This document shows positions 26,536 through 35,390 of a DNA stretch of 48,604 nt, piece after piece. Position 1 is the first letter of the stretch; each line of letters starts with the position of its first letter. Below the pieces are notes generated by a model. The model was not told the DNA's origin. It made no database searches and was given only the letters and a program-made list of their open reading frames with translations. The position numbers were made by a program, and so were the translations under genes. The DNA comes from Solemya velesiana gill symbiont. GTDB lineage: Bacteria; Pseudomonadota; Gammaproteobacteria; Chromatiales; Chromatiaceae. Location of the stretch: positions 1-48,604 of the forward strand of contig NZ_MPRJ01000023.1 of the NCBI RefSeq assembly GCF_002020805.1. The letters run 5' to 3'.

Positions 26536-26688
26536 ATGGACCCCGCCCCATTTATCGCACTCTCCTTGCTCCTGATGCTCGGCATTGGTGTACTGGCCAT
26601 CTTCCTCGCCGGCAAGGACAGCAAGTCCAGCAACATGGACGATCCCGAGAATCGAAAGGAGCGCATGAAGTTCTTCAAGCGCTTCTAG
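26536..26688 (+). CDS. Small single-helix membrane protein
   Basis: A 50-residue product (MDPAPFIALSLLLMLGIGVLA...) with one transmembrane helix and a charged cytoplasmic tail ending ENRKERMKFFKRF. It starts three bases after the pdsS stop, so it is likely the third gene of that operon. I do not recognise the family. The compact coding frame and tight spacing argue for a real gene. Confidence 0.55.
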   Translation: MDPAPFIALSLLLMLGIGVLAIFLAGKDSKSSNMDDPENRKERMKFFKRF

Positions 26689-26710
26689 AGTTTGCCAACA
26701 GGTTCTTCGA

Positions 26711-27487
26711 TCAGGTTTTTATGCCCACACCCTTACGCAGCAGGTGCAGTGCGAAACTGCTCAGGCCCAGGATAAAGAGCAGTATGATGGATATGGCCAG
26801 GCCCATGCCGATATCCGATACCCCCAGCAATCCATAGCGGAATGCGTTGACCATGTAGAGTATCGGGTTGGCCAGGGAAACAGACTGCCAGAACTCGGGC
26901 AGCATCTGGATAGAGTAGAACACCCCGCCCAGGTAGGTCAGCGGTGTCAACACAAAGGTGGGAACGATGGAGATATCGTCAAAGCTCTTGGCAAAGACAG
27001 CATTAATAAAACCGCCCAGTGCGAACAGTATGGAGGTGAGCACGAACACCAGCAGCGTCCAGGCGTAATTGTGGATGTTGAGGTCGGTAAAAAAGACGGA
27101 CACGCCGGTCACGGCAATACCTACCACCACCCCACGGGCAACGCCGCCGCCAACATACCCTGCCAGGATCACCCAGTGGGGCACAGGTGCGATCAACAGC
27201 TCCTCCACATGTTTCTGGAACTTGCTGCTGTAGAAGGAGGAGACCACGTTGGAGTAGGAGTTTGTGATCACCGCCATCAGGATCAGGCCCGGCACGATGA
27301 AATCGATGTAGCGAAATCCATCCATCTCGCCGATACGCTCTCCGATCAGGGTACCGAAAATGACATAGTAGAGGATGGTGGTGATCGCCGGCGGCAGTAC
27401 CGTCTGCACCCAGATGCGGATGAAGCGCAGAAACTCCTTGGTGATGATCGTGCTGAAGGCGATCCAGTAACGGGAGAGGTTGTTCAT
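26711..27487 (-). CDS. yadH: ABC-2 type transporter permease YadH
   Basis: A 258-residue permease with six membrane helices of the ABC-2 family (PF01061 type), including the conserved segment DGFRYIDFIVPGLILMAVI and PLTYLGGVFYSIQMLPEFWQ. Its start overlaps the stop of the ATPase gene by four bases, so the two form one exporter. E. coli YadH is the closest recollected relative; the substrate is unknown. The genes are oriented opposite to pdsS and converge with the small membrane protein gene. Confidence 0.9.
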   Translation of the reverse strand: MNNLSRYWIAFSTIITKEFLRFIRIWVQTVLPPAITTILYYVIFGTLIGERIGEMDGFRYIDFIVPGLILMAVITNSYSNVVSSFYSSKFQKHVEELLIAPVPHWVILAGYVGGGVARGVVVGIAVTGVSVFFTDLNIHNYAWTLLVFVLTSILFALGGFINAVFAKSFDDISIVPTFVLTPLTYLGGVFYSIQMLPEFWQSVSLANPILYMVNAFRYGLLGVSDIGMGLAISIILLFILGLSSFALHLLRKGVGIKT

Positions 27488-28413
27488 GCCTCACCGTCCT
27501 TGCGTGTGCTCTCCACCATGTCGATAAAAAGCTGCTCCAGGCGATTCTGCTTGTTGCGCATGCTGATCACCTCGATGCCGTTACGGGAAAGCGCTTGGAA
27601 CAGGCCGTTGATGCCCTGGTCCTGGGTCACCTCCACCTCCAGTGTGCAATCGTCAAGCTGGTCGAGAACGTAGCCGCCAAGCTCGGGCAGTTCCGCAATG
27701 GTACCTTTCAGATTCAGCACGAAGGTTTCTGTATGCAGCCGCTGCAGCAGACCACCCATGCTGCTGTGCTCGACTATTTCCCCCTGGTTGATGATGGCGA
27801 TATTTCGACAGAGACTCTCCGCCTCCTCGAGGTAGTGAGTGGTGAGAATGATCGTCGTTCCCCGGCTGTTGATGTCTGTCAGAAACTCCCACATGAAACG
27901 ACGGATCTCGATATCCACCCCAGCGGTAGGCTCATCCAGGATCAAAAGCCTTGGCTCATGGACCAAGGCACGGGCAATCATCAGGCGCCGTTTCATACCG
28001 CCGGAGAGGTTACGGGCCATGACGGTACGCTTGTCCCAAAGGTCCAGTTGGCGCAGGCTCTGTTCAGCCCGCTGCCAGGCCTCCTTGCGGGGAATTCCGT
28101 AGTAACCCGCCTGGTTCACCACGATCTCGGCCACCGGTTCCCAGACATTGAAGTTGAACTCCTGGGGTACTAGGCCGATACAGGCCTTGACCGCCTCGGG
28201 CTCCCGGTCAAGGTCATGACCGAATACCTCGACTGAGCCCTCGGTCTTGTTGACCAGGGAGCTGATGATTCCGATGGCGGTGGACTTACCGGCGCCATTG
28301 GGCCCCAGCAGGGCAAAAAAGTCCCCCTGCTGAATTTCAAGATCTATGCCCTTCAGGGCTTCGAAATCATTGCCGTAAACCTTGCGCAGGCCACGTATGC
28401 ACAACGCGCTCAT
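27484..28413 (-). CDS. yadG: ABC transporter ATP-binding protein YadG
   Basis: ATPase of the YadGH exporter, about 309 residues. Walker A GPNGAGKST, Q-loop VPQEFNFN, signature LSGGMKRR, Walker B LLILDEPTAGVD and the H-loop THYLEEAE are present. The C-terminal region (EVEVTQDQGINGLFQALSRNGIEVISMRNKQNRLEQLF, read in parts) matches YadG. The start MSALCIRG was chosen over an upstream start because the family begins there and AGAAGAAG lies upstream. Operon with yadH. Confidence 0.92.
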   Translation of the reverse strand: MSALCIRGLRKVYGNDFEALKGIDLEIQQGDFFALLGPNGAGKSTAIGIISSLVNKTEGSVEVFGHDLDREPEAVKACIGLVPQEFNFNVWEPVAEIVVNQAGYYGIPRKEAWQRAEQSLRQLDLWDKRTVMARNLSGGMKRRLMIARALVHEPRLLILDEPTAGVDIEIRRFMWEFLTDINSRGTTIILTTHYLEEAESLCRNIAIINQGEIVEHSSMGGLLQRLHTETFVLNLKGTIAELPELGGYVLDQLDDCTLEVEVTQDQGINGLFQALSRNGIEVISMRNKQNRLEQLFIDMVESTRKDGEA

Positions 28414-28610
28414 AGGTACTTCTTCTGCAGTCCAATCCAATTGTTCATCATATCGGCTAAGGTGGGGCCATTGAAACCGGTTTAAAGAGACCCGGGCCTG
28501 TTAGCGGACCCAAGTAACCTCAAATATGTCGTGGATGCGTGCTGTAGCATCCAACGCCCTCCCCGCTATAATGGCGAATCATCAGAAAAACATATTTTTC
28601 AGGGGACCCC

Positions 28611-29738
28611 ATGAAACGAGTGACCATTGTCGGAGCAGGCTTCGCTGCCCTCACCTCCGCCCAGAAGCTGCGCAAACTGGATCCGGACATGGAGATCACC
28701 CTGGTCGCCCCAAAGCCCGAATTCAGCTACCTGCCGGGTACCATCTGGATACCTTCGGGTATACGTGAACCCGAAGACCTGCTGATCAACCTGGAGCACT
28801 TTTTCAGAAAGCACCGGGTCCACTTTCACCAGGGGTCTGCCACCGGTCTGAAAGAGGGCGGCCGTATCCTGGAAACCGACAACGGCGAGATCAGCAACGA
28901 CGGCCTGGTCATCTGCTCCGGCGGCCGCTTCATCAAGAAACTGCCAGGGATCGAGCACAGCATCACCCCCTGCGAAGGCATACCCGCGGCTATGAAGATT
29001 CGCGAAAGGCTCAAGGAGATGCAGGGCGGCACCATCGCCGTGGGTTTTGCCGGCAACCCCAAGGAGCCCTCCGCCATGCGCGGCGGCCCCATGTTCGAGT
29101 TCCTGTTCGGCATTGATCGGCAGCTGCGCCTCGAGAAGCGCCGTGACAAGTTCAACCTGATCTTTTTCACCCCGGCACCGAGCCCCGGCAACCGTCTTGG
29201 CCCCAAAGCCGTGAAGGGCCTGCTCAAGGAACTGGAGAAGCGCAACATCCGCACCCACCTCGGACACAAGATGAAAGGCTTCACCGACAACAAGGTGACT
29301 ACCGAAGGGGGGGAATTCGAGGCAGACCTGATTCTCTTCATGCCCGGCATGACCGGCAACCAGTGGTTTGACAACACGGCCCTTCCCCGTTCAGAGGGGG
29401 GATTGATCAGGGCAGACCGCCAGTGCCGTGTCGAGGGTATGGACCATGTGTATGTTGCCGGCGACTCCGGCAGTTTCCCCGGTCCGGACTGGATGCCCAA
29501 GCAGGCTCACATGGCCGACCTGCAGGCAGAGACCGCCGCCAGCAACCTGGTTGCAGAGTTCAATGGCGAAGTGCCTGACAAGACCTTCAAGGTGGAACTG
29601 GTCTGTATCGTCGACAGCCAGACCACGGGCATGCTGGTGGCCCGTACAGAGAAGCACAACCTGGTGATGCCACAGATGGCGGCATTTCACTGGCTCAAGC
29701 GACTGTTCGAGTGGTGGTACCTGCGGCAATACCGTTAG
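28611..29738 (+). CDS. SQR-like FAD-dependent oxidoreductase
   Basis: A 375-residue flavoprotein of the sulfide:quinone oxidoreductase/FCSD branch. FAD-binding motifs are TIVGAGFAALTSA at the N-terminus and VYVAGDSGSFPGP near residue 285; the segment FAGNPKEPSAMRGGPMFEF matches SQR-like proteins. Cysteines occur at ICSGG, TPCEG, RQCRV and LVCIVD, but their spacing does not clearly reproduce the three-cysteine set of classical SQR, so the substrate is uncertain. The C-terminus is hydrophobic and aromatic (FHWLKRLFEWWYLRQYR), suited to peripheral membrane binding and quinone access. GGGGACC lies upstream of the start. It stands alone with its own promoter region. Confidence 0.75.
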   Translation: MKRVTIVGAGFAALTSAQKLRKLDPDMEITLVAPKPEFSYLPGTIWIPSGIREPEDLLINLEHFFRKHRVHFHQGSATGLKEGGRILETDNGEISNDGLVICSGGRFIKKLPGIEHSITPCEGIPAAMKIRERLKEMQGGTIAVGFAGNPKEPSAMRGGPMFEFLFGIDRQLRLEKRRDKFNLIFFTPAPSPGNRLGPKAVKGLLKELEKRNIRTHLGHKMKGFTDNKVTTEGGEFEADLILFMPGMTGNQWFDNTALPRSEGGLIRADRQCRVEGMDHVYVAGDSGSFPGPDWMPKQAHMADLQAETAASNLVAEFNGEVPDKTFKVELVCIVDSQTTGMLVARTEKHNLVMPQMAAFHWLKRLFEWWYLRQYR

Positions 29739-29766
29739 TCATCCAACCGGTGGGGTTGAAGCGCGT

Positions 29767-32177
29767 TCAATGAACTGACTTTCCTGAACCTGCGGACTCG
29801 TTTTCCGATATCAGTTCATTCAACTTGAGGAGCGTCATTGCCATTTTTGCAATCGCCTCGTTCCAGGTCGGCTTGTTGAACAGGTACCCCCTGCCCCAGT
29901 TCACAACCAAGCCGCTGGAGAAATTCCAGCTGCTCAGCGCTCTCAATACCTTCAGCAACAACCTTCAGGCCTAGGCTCCGAGCCATCGACACAATCGCCT
30001 CGACCAGTGTCGCATCACCCTTGCTGCTGGGTATGCCGCTGATGAAAGAGCGGTCTATTTTCAGAATATCCATGGGATAACGCTTCAGATAACTCAAAGA
30101 GGAGTAGCCTGTTCCAAAGTCATCGATGGCCAACCCCAAACCCATCTCTTTCATCTCGGCCAGCCAATCCAGGGTTTCCTCACCCCCTTCAAGCATCATG
30201 CCCTCTGTGATTTCAAGCGTCACCAGGTTTGGATCGACACCGCTCTCCTCCAGTATCGATTTCACCTCGTTGGTGGTAAGCCCCAAAGCCAACTGCCTAC
30301 TGGAGAGATTTACGTTTACCCTCAGCTTCAAACCCTGGTCATGCTAGGCTTTGGCCTGAATTGCAGCAGTAGAGAGTACCCAGGTGCCGATGGCCCCGAT
30401 CAATCCCGTCTCCTCTGCCAGGGGAATAAAAACATCCGGAGAAATCAAACCCCGGTCAGGATGATTCCAGTAGACCAACGCTTCCACACCATTCATGCGT
30501 CCTGTATCCAGGTCTATCACCGCCTGGTACTTGAGCACCAGTTCCCTGCGGTCCATTGCCCAGCGAAGCTCCCTCTCCAGTTCCATGTGGCGCTTCACTT
30601 CGTCATCCATTGAAGGAGTGAAAAACTGGTAGCGGTTTCTCCCTTTCTCCTTTGCAAGATACATCGCCATGTCTGCATTACTGAGCATGACGCCGGCATC
30701 CACGGCATCATCAGGATAGAGGGTAATGCCGATGCTTGCCCCAACAAAGACCTCTCTCCCATTCAAATGGAAAGGCACATTAATCTCATCGATGACCTTC
30801 TTGGCCACTTCACCCACATCATCGGCCTTACGAACATCCGGCAAAACGATGACAAATTCGTCCCCGCCGAACCGAGCCACGATGTCACTCTCTCTAACCG
30901 CCGTATTGAACCTGCCGGCCACCTTCTGCAGAAGTTCGTCACCCACTACATGACCCAGCTATCGTTGACCCGTTTGAAACCATCCAGGTCGATAAAAAGC
31001 AGCGCAACCTGTTCCTCCTCACGGTGAGCCGCGAGCAGCGCCTGGTTCAGGCGGTCGACAAGAAGGTTCCTGTTCGGAAGCCCGGTAAGGGGATCATAAT
31101 TGGCCTGTCGGCGTATCTGCTCTTCGTCCGCTTTCCTTCGAGTGATATCCGAAAAAACGGCCACATGTTCTTTTACATTACCCGTGTCGTCCCTGATCAC
31201 TGCCAGGGAGAGCCATTCAGGGAAAACGGTACCATCCTTGCGTCGGTTCCAGATCTCACCACTCCAGTATCCCTTTGTATAGAACGTTGACCACATATCA
31301 CGGTAATAGTCAGCATCATGGCGCCCGGAATTGAGCATACTGGGATCTTCACCGATCACCTCCTCTGACTGGAAACCGGTGATCTGCGTGAATGCCGGAT
31401 TAACCGACTTAATCCGGTTATTCGCATCGGTGATCATGATACCTTCCATGGCGGTCAGCGATAGTAACTCTCATACGCTTGATACAGATTGTTGAAGGCC
31501 TCTTTGCTTGGCACTGCGACATATCTTGCACGAAGGCTGCCCAACTCTTTCGACAATCTCAGGTTGGCCCTGAGGTGAAACAGTACGTTTTCAACCAGGG
31601 ACTGGGTATCCGCATCGGAAAATCCCAGGTTTGCCATCTCCTCAACTCTCTTTTCCAAACTGTCCGCTTCGGAAACTGCAGAGAATTGATAGAACCTGTA
31701 GAGTTCCGTGATCAGTTCCAGCACCTGGTCACCGGCCTCATGCTCTTTTCCTGACAACTCCCGGGCCAGCATTGGCAGGTACTGCAGTCCATTACGTACG
31801 AGAGCAACCTTTGACTTGATGTGTTCCATCAGGGCCAGTTTTTCATCCAGTGATGCCATGTACGCATCCAGGTGGCGGCGAAACCGCTCGCCTTCAGTTC
31901 CTTCTATCTGTACATCCGGAGAGGTGATCTTCTGGCGCAGTCCGTAGAGTTTTTTTGAATCCTCCACCAAAGGATCGAACTGGACCAGGATGTAGGATGT
32001 GACGCGTAATACGTCCCTGTCGAGCGCACCCTCTATCTGCTGAATCCTGAAAAGAAGATCGAGGCGCTTGTTGTGCTGATGGATATCCACAGATCGGGTC
32101 TGCATAAAGAAAGCCACCAGCACCAGCGTTGCCAGCAGGAGAAAGAGTTGCAGAAAAACAAAGCGCCTCGATGTCAT
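29767..32177 (-). pseudogene. DAHL-PAS-GGDEF-EAL c-di-GMP enzyme, broken
   Basis: Remains of a sensor with both cyclic-di-GMP synthase and phosphodiesterase domains. An N-terminal helix and a DAHL-like sensory region (to YESYYR) end at about 31458; a PAS domain (EGIMITDANNRIKSVNPAF) begins in another frame at 31449 with linker sequence apparently missing. GGDEF is intact as a motif (RFGGDEFVIVLPD) but a base is missing just upstream near 30958 (NDSLGHVVGDELL). The EAL domain (GVEALVYW) is stopped by TAG at 30344-30346, where AWHDQGL is expected, and an extra base in the C5 run at 29887-29891 shifts the last 40 codons (GQGYLFNKPTWNEAI). The start overlaps the peroxidase stop (ATGA). Four lesions make activity improbable. 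Confidence 0.85.
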
Positions 32178-33152
32178 GGCCGCAGCCCCGGATGACTACC
32201 CACGAGGGACTCAAGAAATGCAACGATCAATGAAACATGGGCTTCGGGTATTCTGCGCCCCAGTTGATAACTGCCCATCACCCTGATTGCCTCAGCAAGA
32301 TCCTTCGCACTCCCATCATGAAAATAGGGTGAATTGATTGCCGAAAGTCGCAAGCTGGGTACTTTGAAAAAGTAGAGATCCTCGTCCTTGCCGGTTACGT
32401 TGAAGCGCCCCCTGTCAGCATCCACGATCTCCGACCCCCGGTCGCCAAAGTAGTCACCGATGGCACCCATCCTCTGGAACATGTTTCCACCCACATTCAC
32501 ACCCTGGTGACAGGCGATACAGCCATAGGATTTGAACAGACGGTAGCCCTCTTTCTCCCTTTCATTCAGTGCGTCCTCATCTCCGCGCAACCAGCGGTCG
32601 AAAGGGCTGTCAGGCGTAATCAGGGTGCGCTCGAAACTGGCAATGGCATCACAGAATATTCTGTTCCGTGATGCCATCTTCATAAAGGGCGTTGAAAGCC
32701 TCGGGATAAGCCTTGTCCTGGCTCAACTTGGAAATCACCTGCTTCCAGGTTGATGCCATTTCGATGGGATTGACGACCGGACCGCCAGCCTGTTCGTGGA
32801 GGTTTGCCGCTCTGCCGTTCCAGAATTGGGCCAGGTTGAAGCGTGCGTTATAGACTGTCGGTGCTTTTATACCGCCCAGAGCGCCATCGACCCCTATTGA
32901 ACGTGGCAATCGATCTGTCCCTCCTTGCTCAAGACGGTGGCAGTGGGCACAGCTGATCGAATCATCGCGGGAGAGCCTGACATCATGGAAAAGCCTGTCA
33001 CCCAGGGCGACCTTGTCCGGGTCCTGACCATGTTGCTGGGGAATTGGGGTAATGGGTTCATCAAATGCACGGGCGGGCGCTGCAGTTCCCAGCACGGGAA
33101 CCAACATCACGATCCCCAGAAAAGCACCAAGCGTTTTACTGCGAAAAACCAA
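32174..33152 (-). pseudogene. MauG/CcpA-type diheme cytochrome c peroxidase, frameshifted
   Basis: A periplasmic diheme peroxidase that would reduce H2O2 with electrons from c cytochromes. A signal peptide (LGIVMLVPVLGTAAPARAF) and first heme site SCAHCHRLEQGG lie in the first frame, ending at IL-stop near 32649. The second frame carries AIASFERTLITPDSPFDRWLRG, the second heme site GCIACHQGVNVGG and the C-terminal SPYFHDGSAKDLAEAI. Removing one base near 32652 joins them as ITEQNIRDAIASFERTL, the normal family sequence. Each heme site survives but on separate frames. It overlaps the GGDEF-EAL gene by the ATGA junction, so they formed an operon. Confidence 0.88.
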
Positions 33153-33258
33153 CCAAATTCCCCCTGAGGGGTTATTTTAATCAATGCCGGCTAAAAAACG
33201 TAACGAAGTAATTTCCCCACTCTTTACACGTGAATTTTCTGACTCTAATCCCCTGAAA

Positions 33259-33996
33259 CTATTCTGCGATCATCTGCATCAGGTGATCAGGCACATTCAA
33301 GGCACCCTCTATCACGGTATCTTCGACCCTGGCATTGGTGAAACGGACATTTTCCAAATCCGCCTTCCTGAATGAGGTGCCGGTAAGCTGGGCCCCGTTG
33401 AGCAGCGCACCCTGAATATTGGCATTGTCCAGAACCGCGCCTTCCAGTGCTGCACCTGTGAGTACCGCAAGCCTCATATCCACATAATTCAGTTTTGAAT
33501 CGATCAGCACCGCGCGCATCATGAAGCCGCCGCTGAAGATACTGCCCCTGAAGTCACCCTCCTCCATGGCGATATCCTTCATGTAGGCCTTGGTGAAATC
33601 CGCTCCGGTGGATTTGACCTCGTTCAGGTTTGCACCAAACATGTTGGCCCTGACAAAACGAGCACCATCCAGAACACCCAGATCCAAGGTAGTGTGAAAA
33701 AGATCGGCCTCGGAAAAATCAGCGTTGGCAACCGTACACTCACCGAGATTGGCCCAGCGTAAATCAGCCTTCACCAGGCTGGCATCGGACAGATTGCATC
33801 CGGGAATAAAGGCATTGGTGAGATCGACCCCGTCAAGCAAAGCCCCCCCTGAGATCGATGGCAGGCGCGACCCGTCCAGCGAAACTGCAATGCCGGAGAT
33901 CGGTTTTGGGCCCAGGCTTAGCGCAATCCCCCATGGGGAGATCAGTTGCATAACCCCAACATGATGAGAGGAGCAGCAAACAGCCCTAGCAAGCAT
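33259..33996 (-). CDS. Pentapeptide-repeat protein
   Basis: About 245 residues; the body is a long right-handed pentapeptide-repeat helix with roughly 30 A(D/N)LxX-type units (ADLRWANLGECTVANADFSEADLF, then GANLNEVKSTGADFTKAYM, in parts) and a C-terminal cap (EGALNVPDHLMQMIAE). The N-terminus MLARAVCCSSHHVGVMQLIS is not a clear signal peptide; a start 15 codons upstream (GTG) is also open. GAAGGTG precedes the chosen ATG. Function is unknown; these folds mimic DNA or form scaffolds. Intact and flanked by short gaps. Confidence 0.75.
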   Translation of the reverse strand: MLARAVCCSSHHVGVMQLISPWGIALSLGPKPISGIAVSLDGSRLPSISGGALLDGVDLTNAFIPGCNLSDASLVKADLRWANLGECTVANADFSEADLFHTTLDLGVLDGARFVRANMFGANLNEVKSTGADFTKAYMKDIAMEEGDFRGSIFSGGFMMRAVLIDSKLNYVDMRLAVLTGAALEGAVLDNANIQGALLNGAQLTGTSFRKADLENVRFTNARVEDTVIEGALNVPDHLMQMIAE

Positions 33997-34100
33997 TTTT
34001 TCACCTTCTGTCTCATGAATTGCCCAGAAATCAGTTTGCACCGTTACAGACTAATAGCAGACAACCAGCATTTTGAGGAGGGTGTAATTTGGATATGAAC

Positions 34101-34119
34101 GGCAGCCTGACCGGCTGCC
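34101..34119. terminator. Hairpin downstream of the rhodanese gene
   Basis: Perfect GGCAGCC-N5-GGCTGCC inverted repeat 33 bases beyond the rhodanese stop. No strong T-run follows on the minus strand, so its role as a terminator is tentative. Confidence 0.4.
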
Positions 34120-34151
34120 ATTTATGCAAGGGCCTGTCAGCAGGCCATGGG

Positions 34152-34631
34152 TCAGCCGTCGACCCAGTCAGCAGGGCGCTTCTGATCTTCGCGCAGCACT
34201 GGCGCGAAGTAGACATCGGCGTCGTCGAGATCCACGTCAGTGCTATCCTTGTCTTCCAGGGGCTGGTCGTAATCTTTCCAGCCGCGCAAACCGGTCTGCA
34301 GGGAACAGACGTTCTCGTAACCCAGCACCTGCATGGAGTGAGCTGCCAGAATGCTGCGGTACCCGGATCTGCAGGCCACCACGATCTCCCGCTTGCGTGA
34401 TTCGACCAGTTCCGGCTCGGTCTCTTCGTAATCCCATTCACACGCCGACTCCAGGATTCCCCGGGGCACGTTCATGGAGCCTGCAATATGCATGGCATCG
34501 AACTCGTAGGGTTCACGCACATCGAGGATCAATAGATCCGGGTTGGCCTCCATGCGCTCTTCCAGGTCCCAGGGCATGATCTCCTTTACATCGGTCATGC
34601 AACTGCGGATCTGTTCAATAAACCTAATCAT
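34152..34631 (-). CDS. Single-domain rhodanese-like sulfurtransferase
   Basis: A 159-residue cytosolic rhodanese. The conserved start of the fold is LLILDVREPYEFDAMHIAGSMNVPRG, here in pieces at about residues 33-58, and the active-site loop is VACRSGYRSILAA with the catalytic cysteine. The C-terminal ~40 residues are acidic and extend beyond the domain (EDKDSTDVDLDDADVYF). AGGA lies eight bases upstream of the start. In a sulfur oxidiser it may handle persulfide sulfur, but no dsr/hdr or tus genes are adjacent. Confidence 0.88.
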   Translation of the reverse strand: MIRFIEQIRSCMTDVKEIMPWDLEERMEANPDLLILDVREPYEFDAMHIAGSMNVPRGILESACEWDYEETEPELVESRKREIVVACRSGYRSILAAHSMQVLGYENVCSLQTGLRGWKDYDQPLEDKDSTDVDLDDADVYFAPVLREDQKRPADWVDG

Positions 34632-34742
34632 AATTTCGATTCCTGTTACTACTTTGGGCCGCCTGCTTCAGCCTCGATTAATCTGTCATAAAGTCGGAAA
34701 TGAGAGCGTTATACTGATAAGTCACTGTCACTGCATTGAGAA

Positions 34743-35390
34743 TTATCCACGTGGACAGAGACTCTGTTCCACGGCAATTACCGCCGCCTCCACCCGGGAA
34801 TGGACATTGAGCTTGCGCAAGATCGCTTTCACGTGGAGTTTCACCGTGCCATCTGAAATCCCCAGGTTGCGTGCTATTACCTTGTTGCTCTGACCGTCCG
34901 CCAGGTGACAAAGGATCTCGCGCTCACGGGGGGTCAGATCAGAGAAAGCATCCTGGGCCGCAGCGCTCTCAGATTCACCCTGCACCGCCTTGGCCAGGAT
35001 TCCAGTCAACTCCTTGGCCACGACAGTTGAACCGGCAACAATCTCCTCCAGCGCGGTGATCAATTCATTGGGCTCCATGTCTTTCAACAGGTAGCCCTGC
35101 GCACCGTTCTGCAGGGAGTTGATCACATCCTTCTCGTCCCGGCTGGTGGTGAGCATGGCAATGGGCATGGAGAGATTGCGCCCGCGCAGTTCCTGGAGCA
35201 CCTCGATGCCATTCATATCGGGCATACGCATATCCAGCAACACCACGTCGGGCTGCTCCCGGGCCACCATGTCTATGCCCTGCTGGCAGTCCCCCAACGC
35301 ACCGACCACATCAATGCCTCGACGCTGCAGCAGTTCCTGCAGTCCAATGCGAAACAGGGCATGGTCGTCAATCAGTAGTATGCGCATCAA
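34743..35390 (-). CDS. NarL/FixJ-family response regulator
   Basis: A 215-residue regulator with a receiver domain (DDHALF acidic pocket, phospho-acceptor Asp in VVLLDMRMPDMNG, Lys in GYLLKDME) and a LuxR-type helix-turn-helix (LTPREREILCHLADGQSNKVIARNLGISDGTVKLHV, in parts). The ATG overlaps the kinase stop by four bases, so it is co-translated with the NarX-like sensor. Close in type to NarL, which controls anaerobic respiration genes; the real signal here is unknown. Confidence 0.92.
   Translation of the reverse strand: MMRILLIDDHALFRIGLQELLQRRGIDVVGALGDCQQGIDMVAREQPDVVLLDMRMPDMNGIEVLQELRGRNLSMPIAMLTTSRDEKDVINSLQNGAQGYLLKDMEPNELITALEEIVAGSTVVAKELTGILAKAVQGESESAAAQDAFSDLTPREREILCHLADGQSNKVIARNLGISDGTVKLHVKAILRKLNVHSRVEAAVIAVEQSLCPRG

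Noticed and set aside
28611-29738. Assigning the flavoprotein as a bona fide sulfide:quinone oxidoreductase
   Set aside because: The FAD fold and branch fit, but the classical three-cysteine spacing could not be confirmed by eye, so only SQR-like is claimed.
6962-30346. Recurrent in-frame TAG codons (Crp/Fnr, DUF2249, unknown gene, PdsO, EAL) suggesting amber recoding or suppression
   Set aside because: Several intact genes end in TAG (for example the SQR-like protein at 29738 and the S24-like protein at 40517), the interrupted positions correspond to different residues (Glu, Trp, probably Gln), and the same genes often also carry frameshifts. Independent nonsense mutations are simpler.
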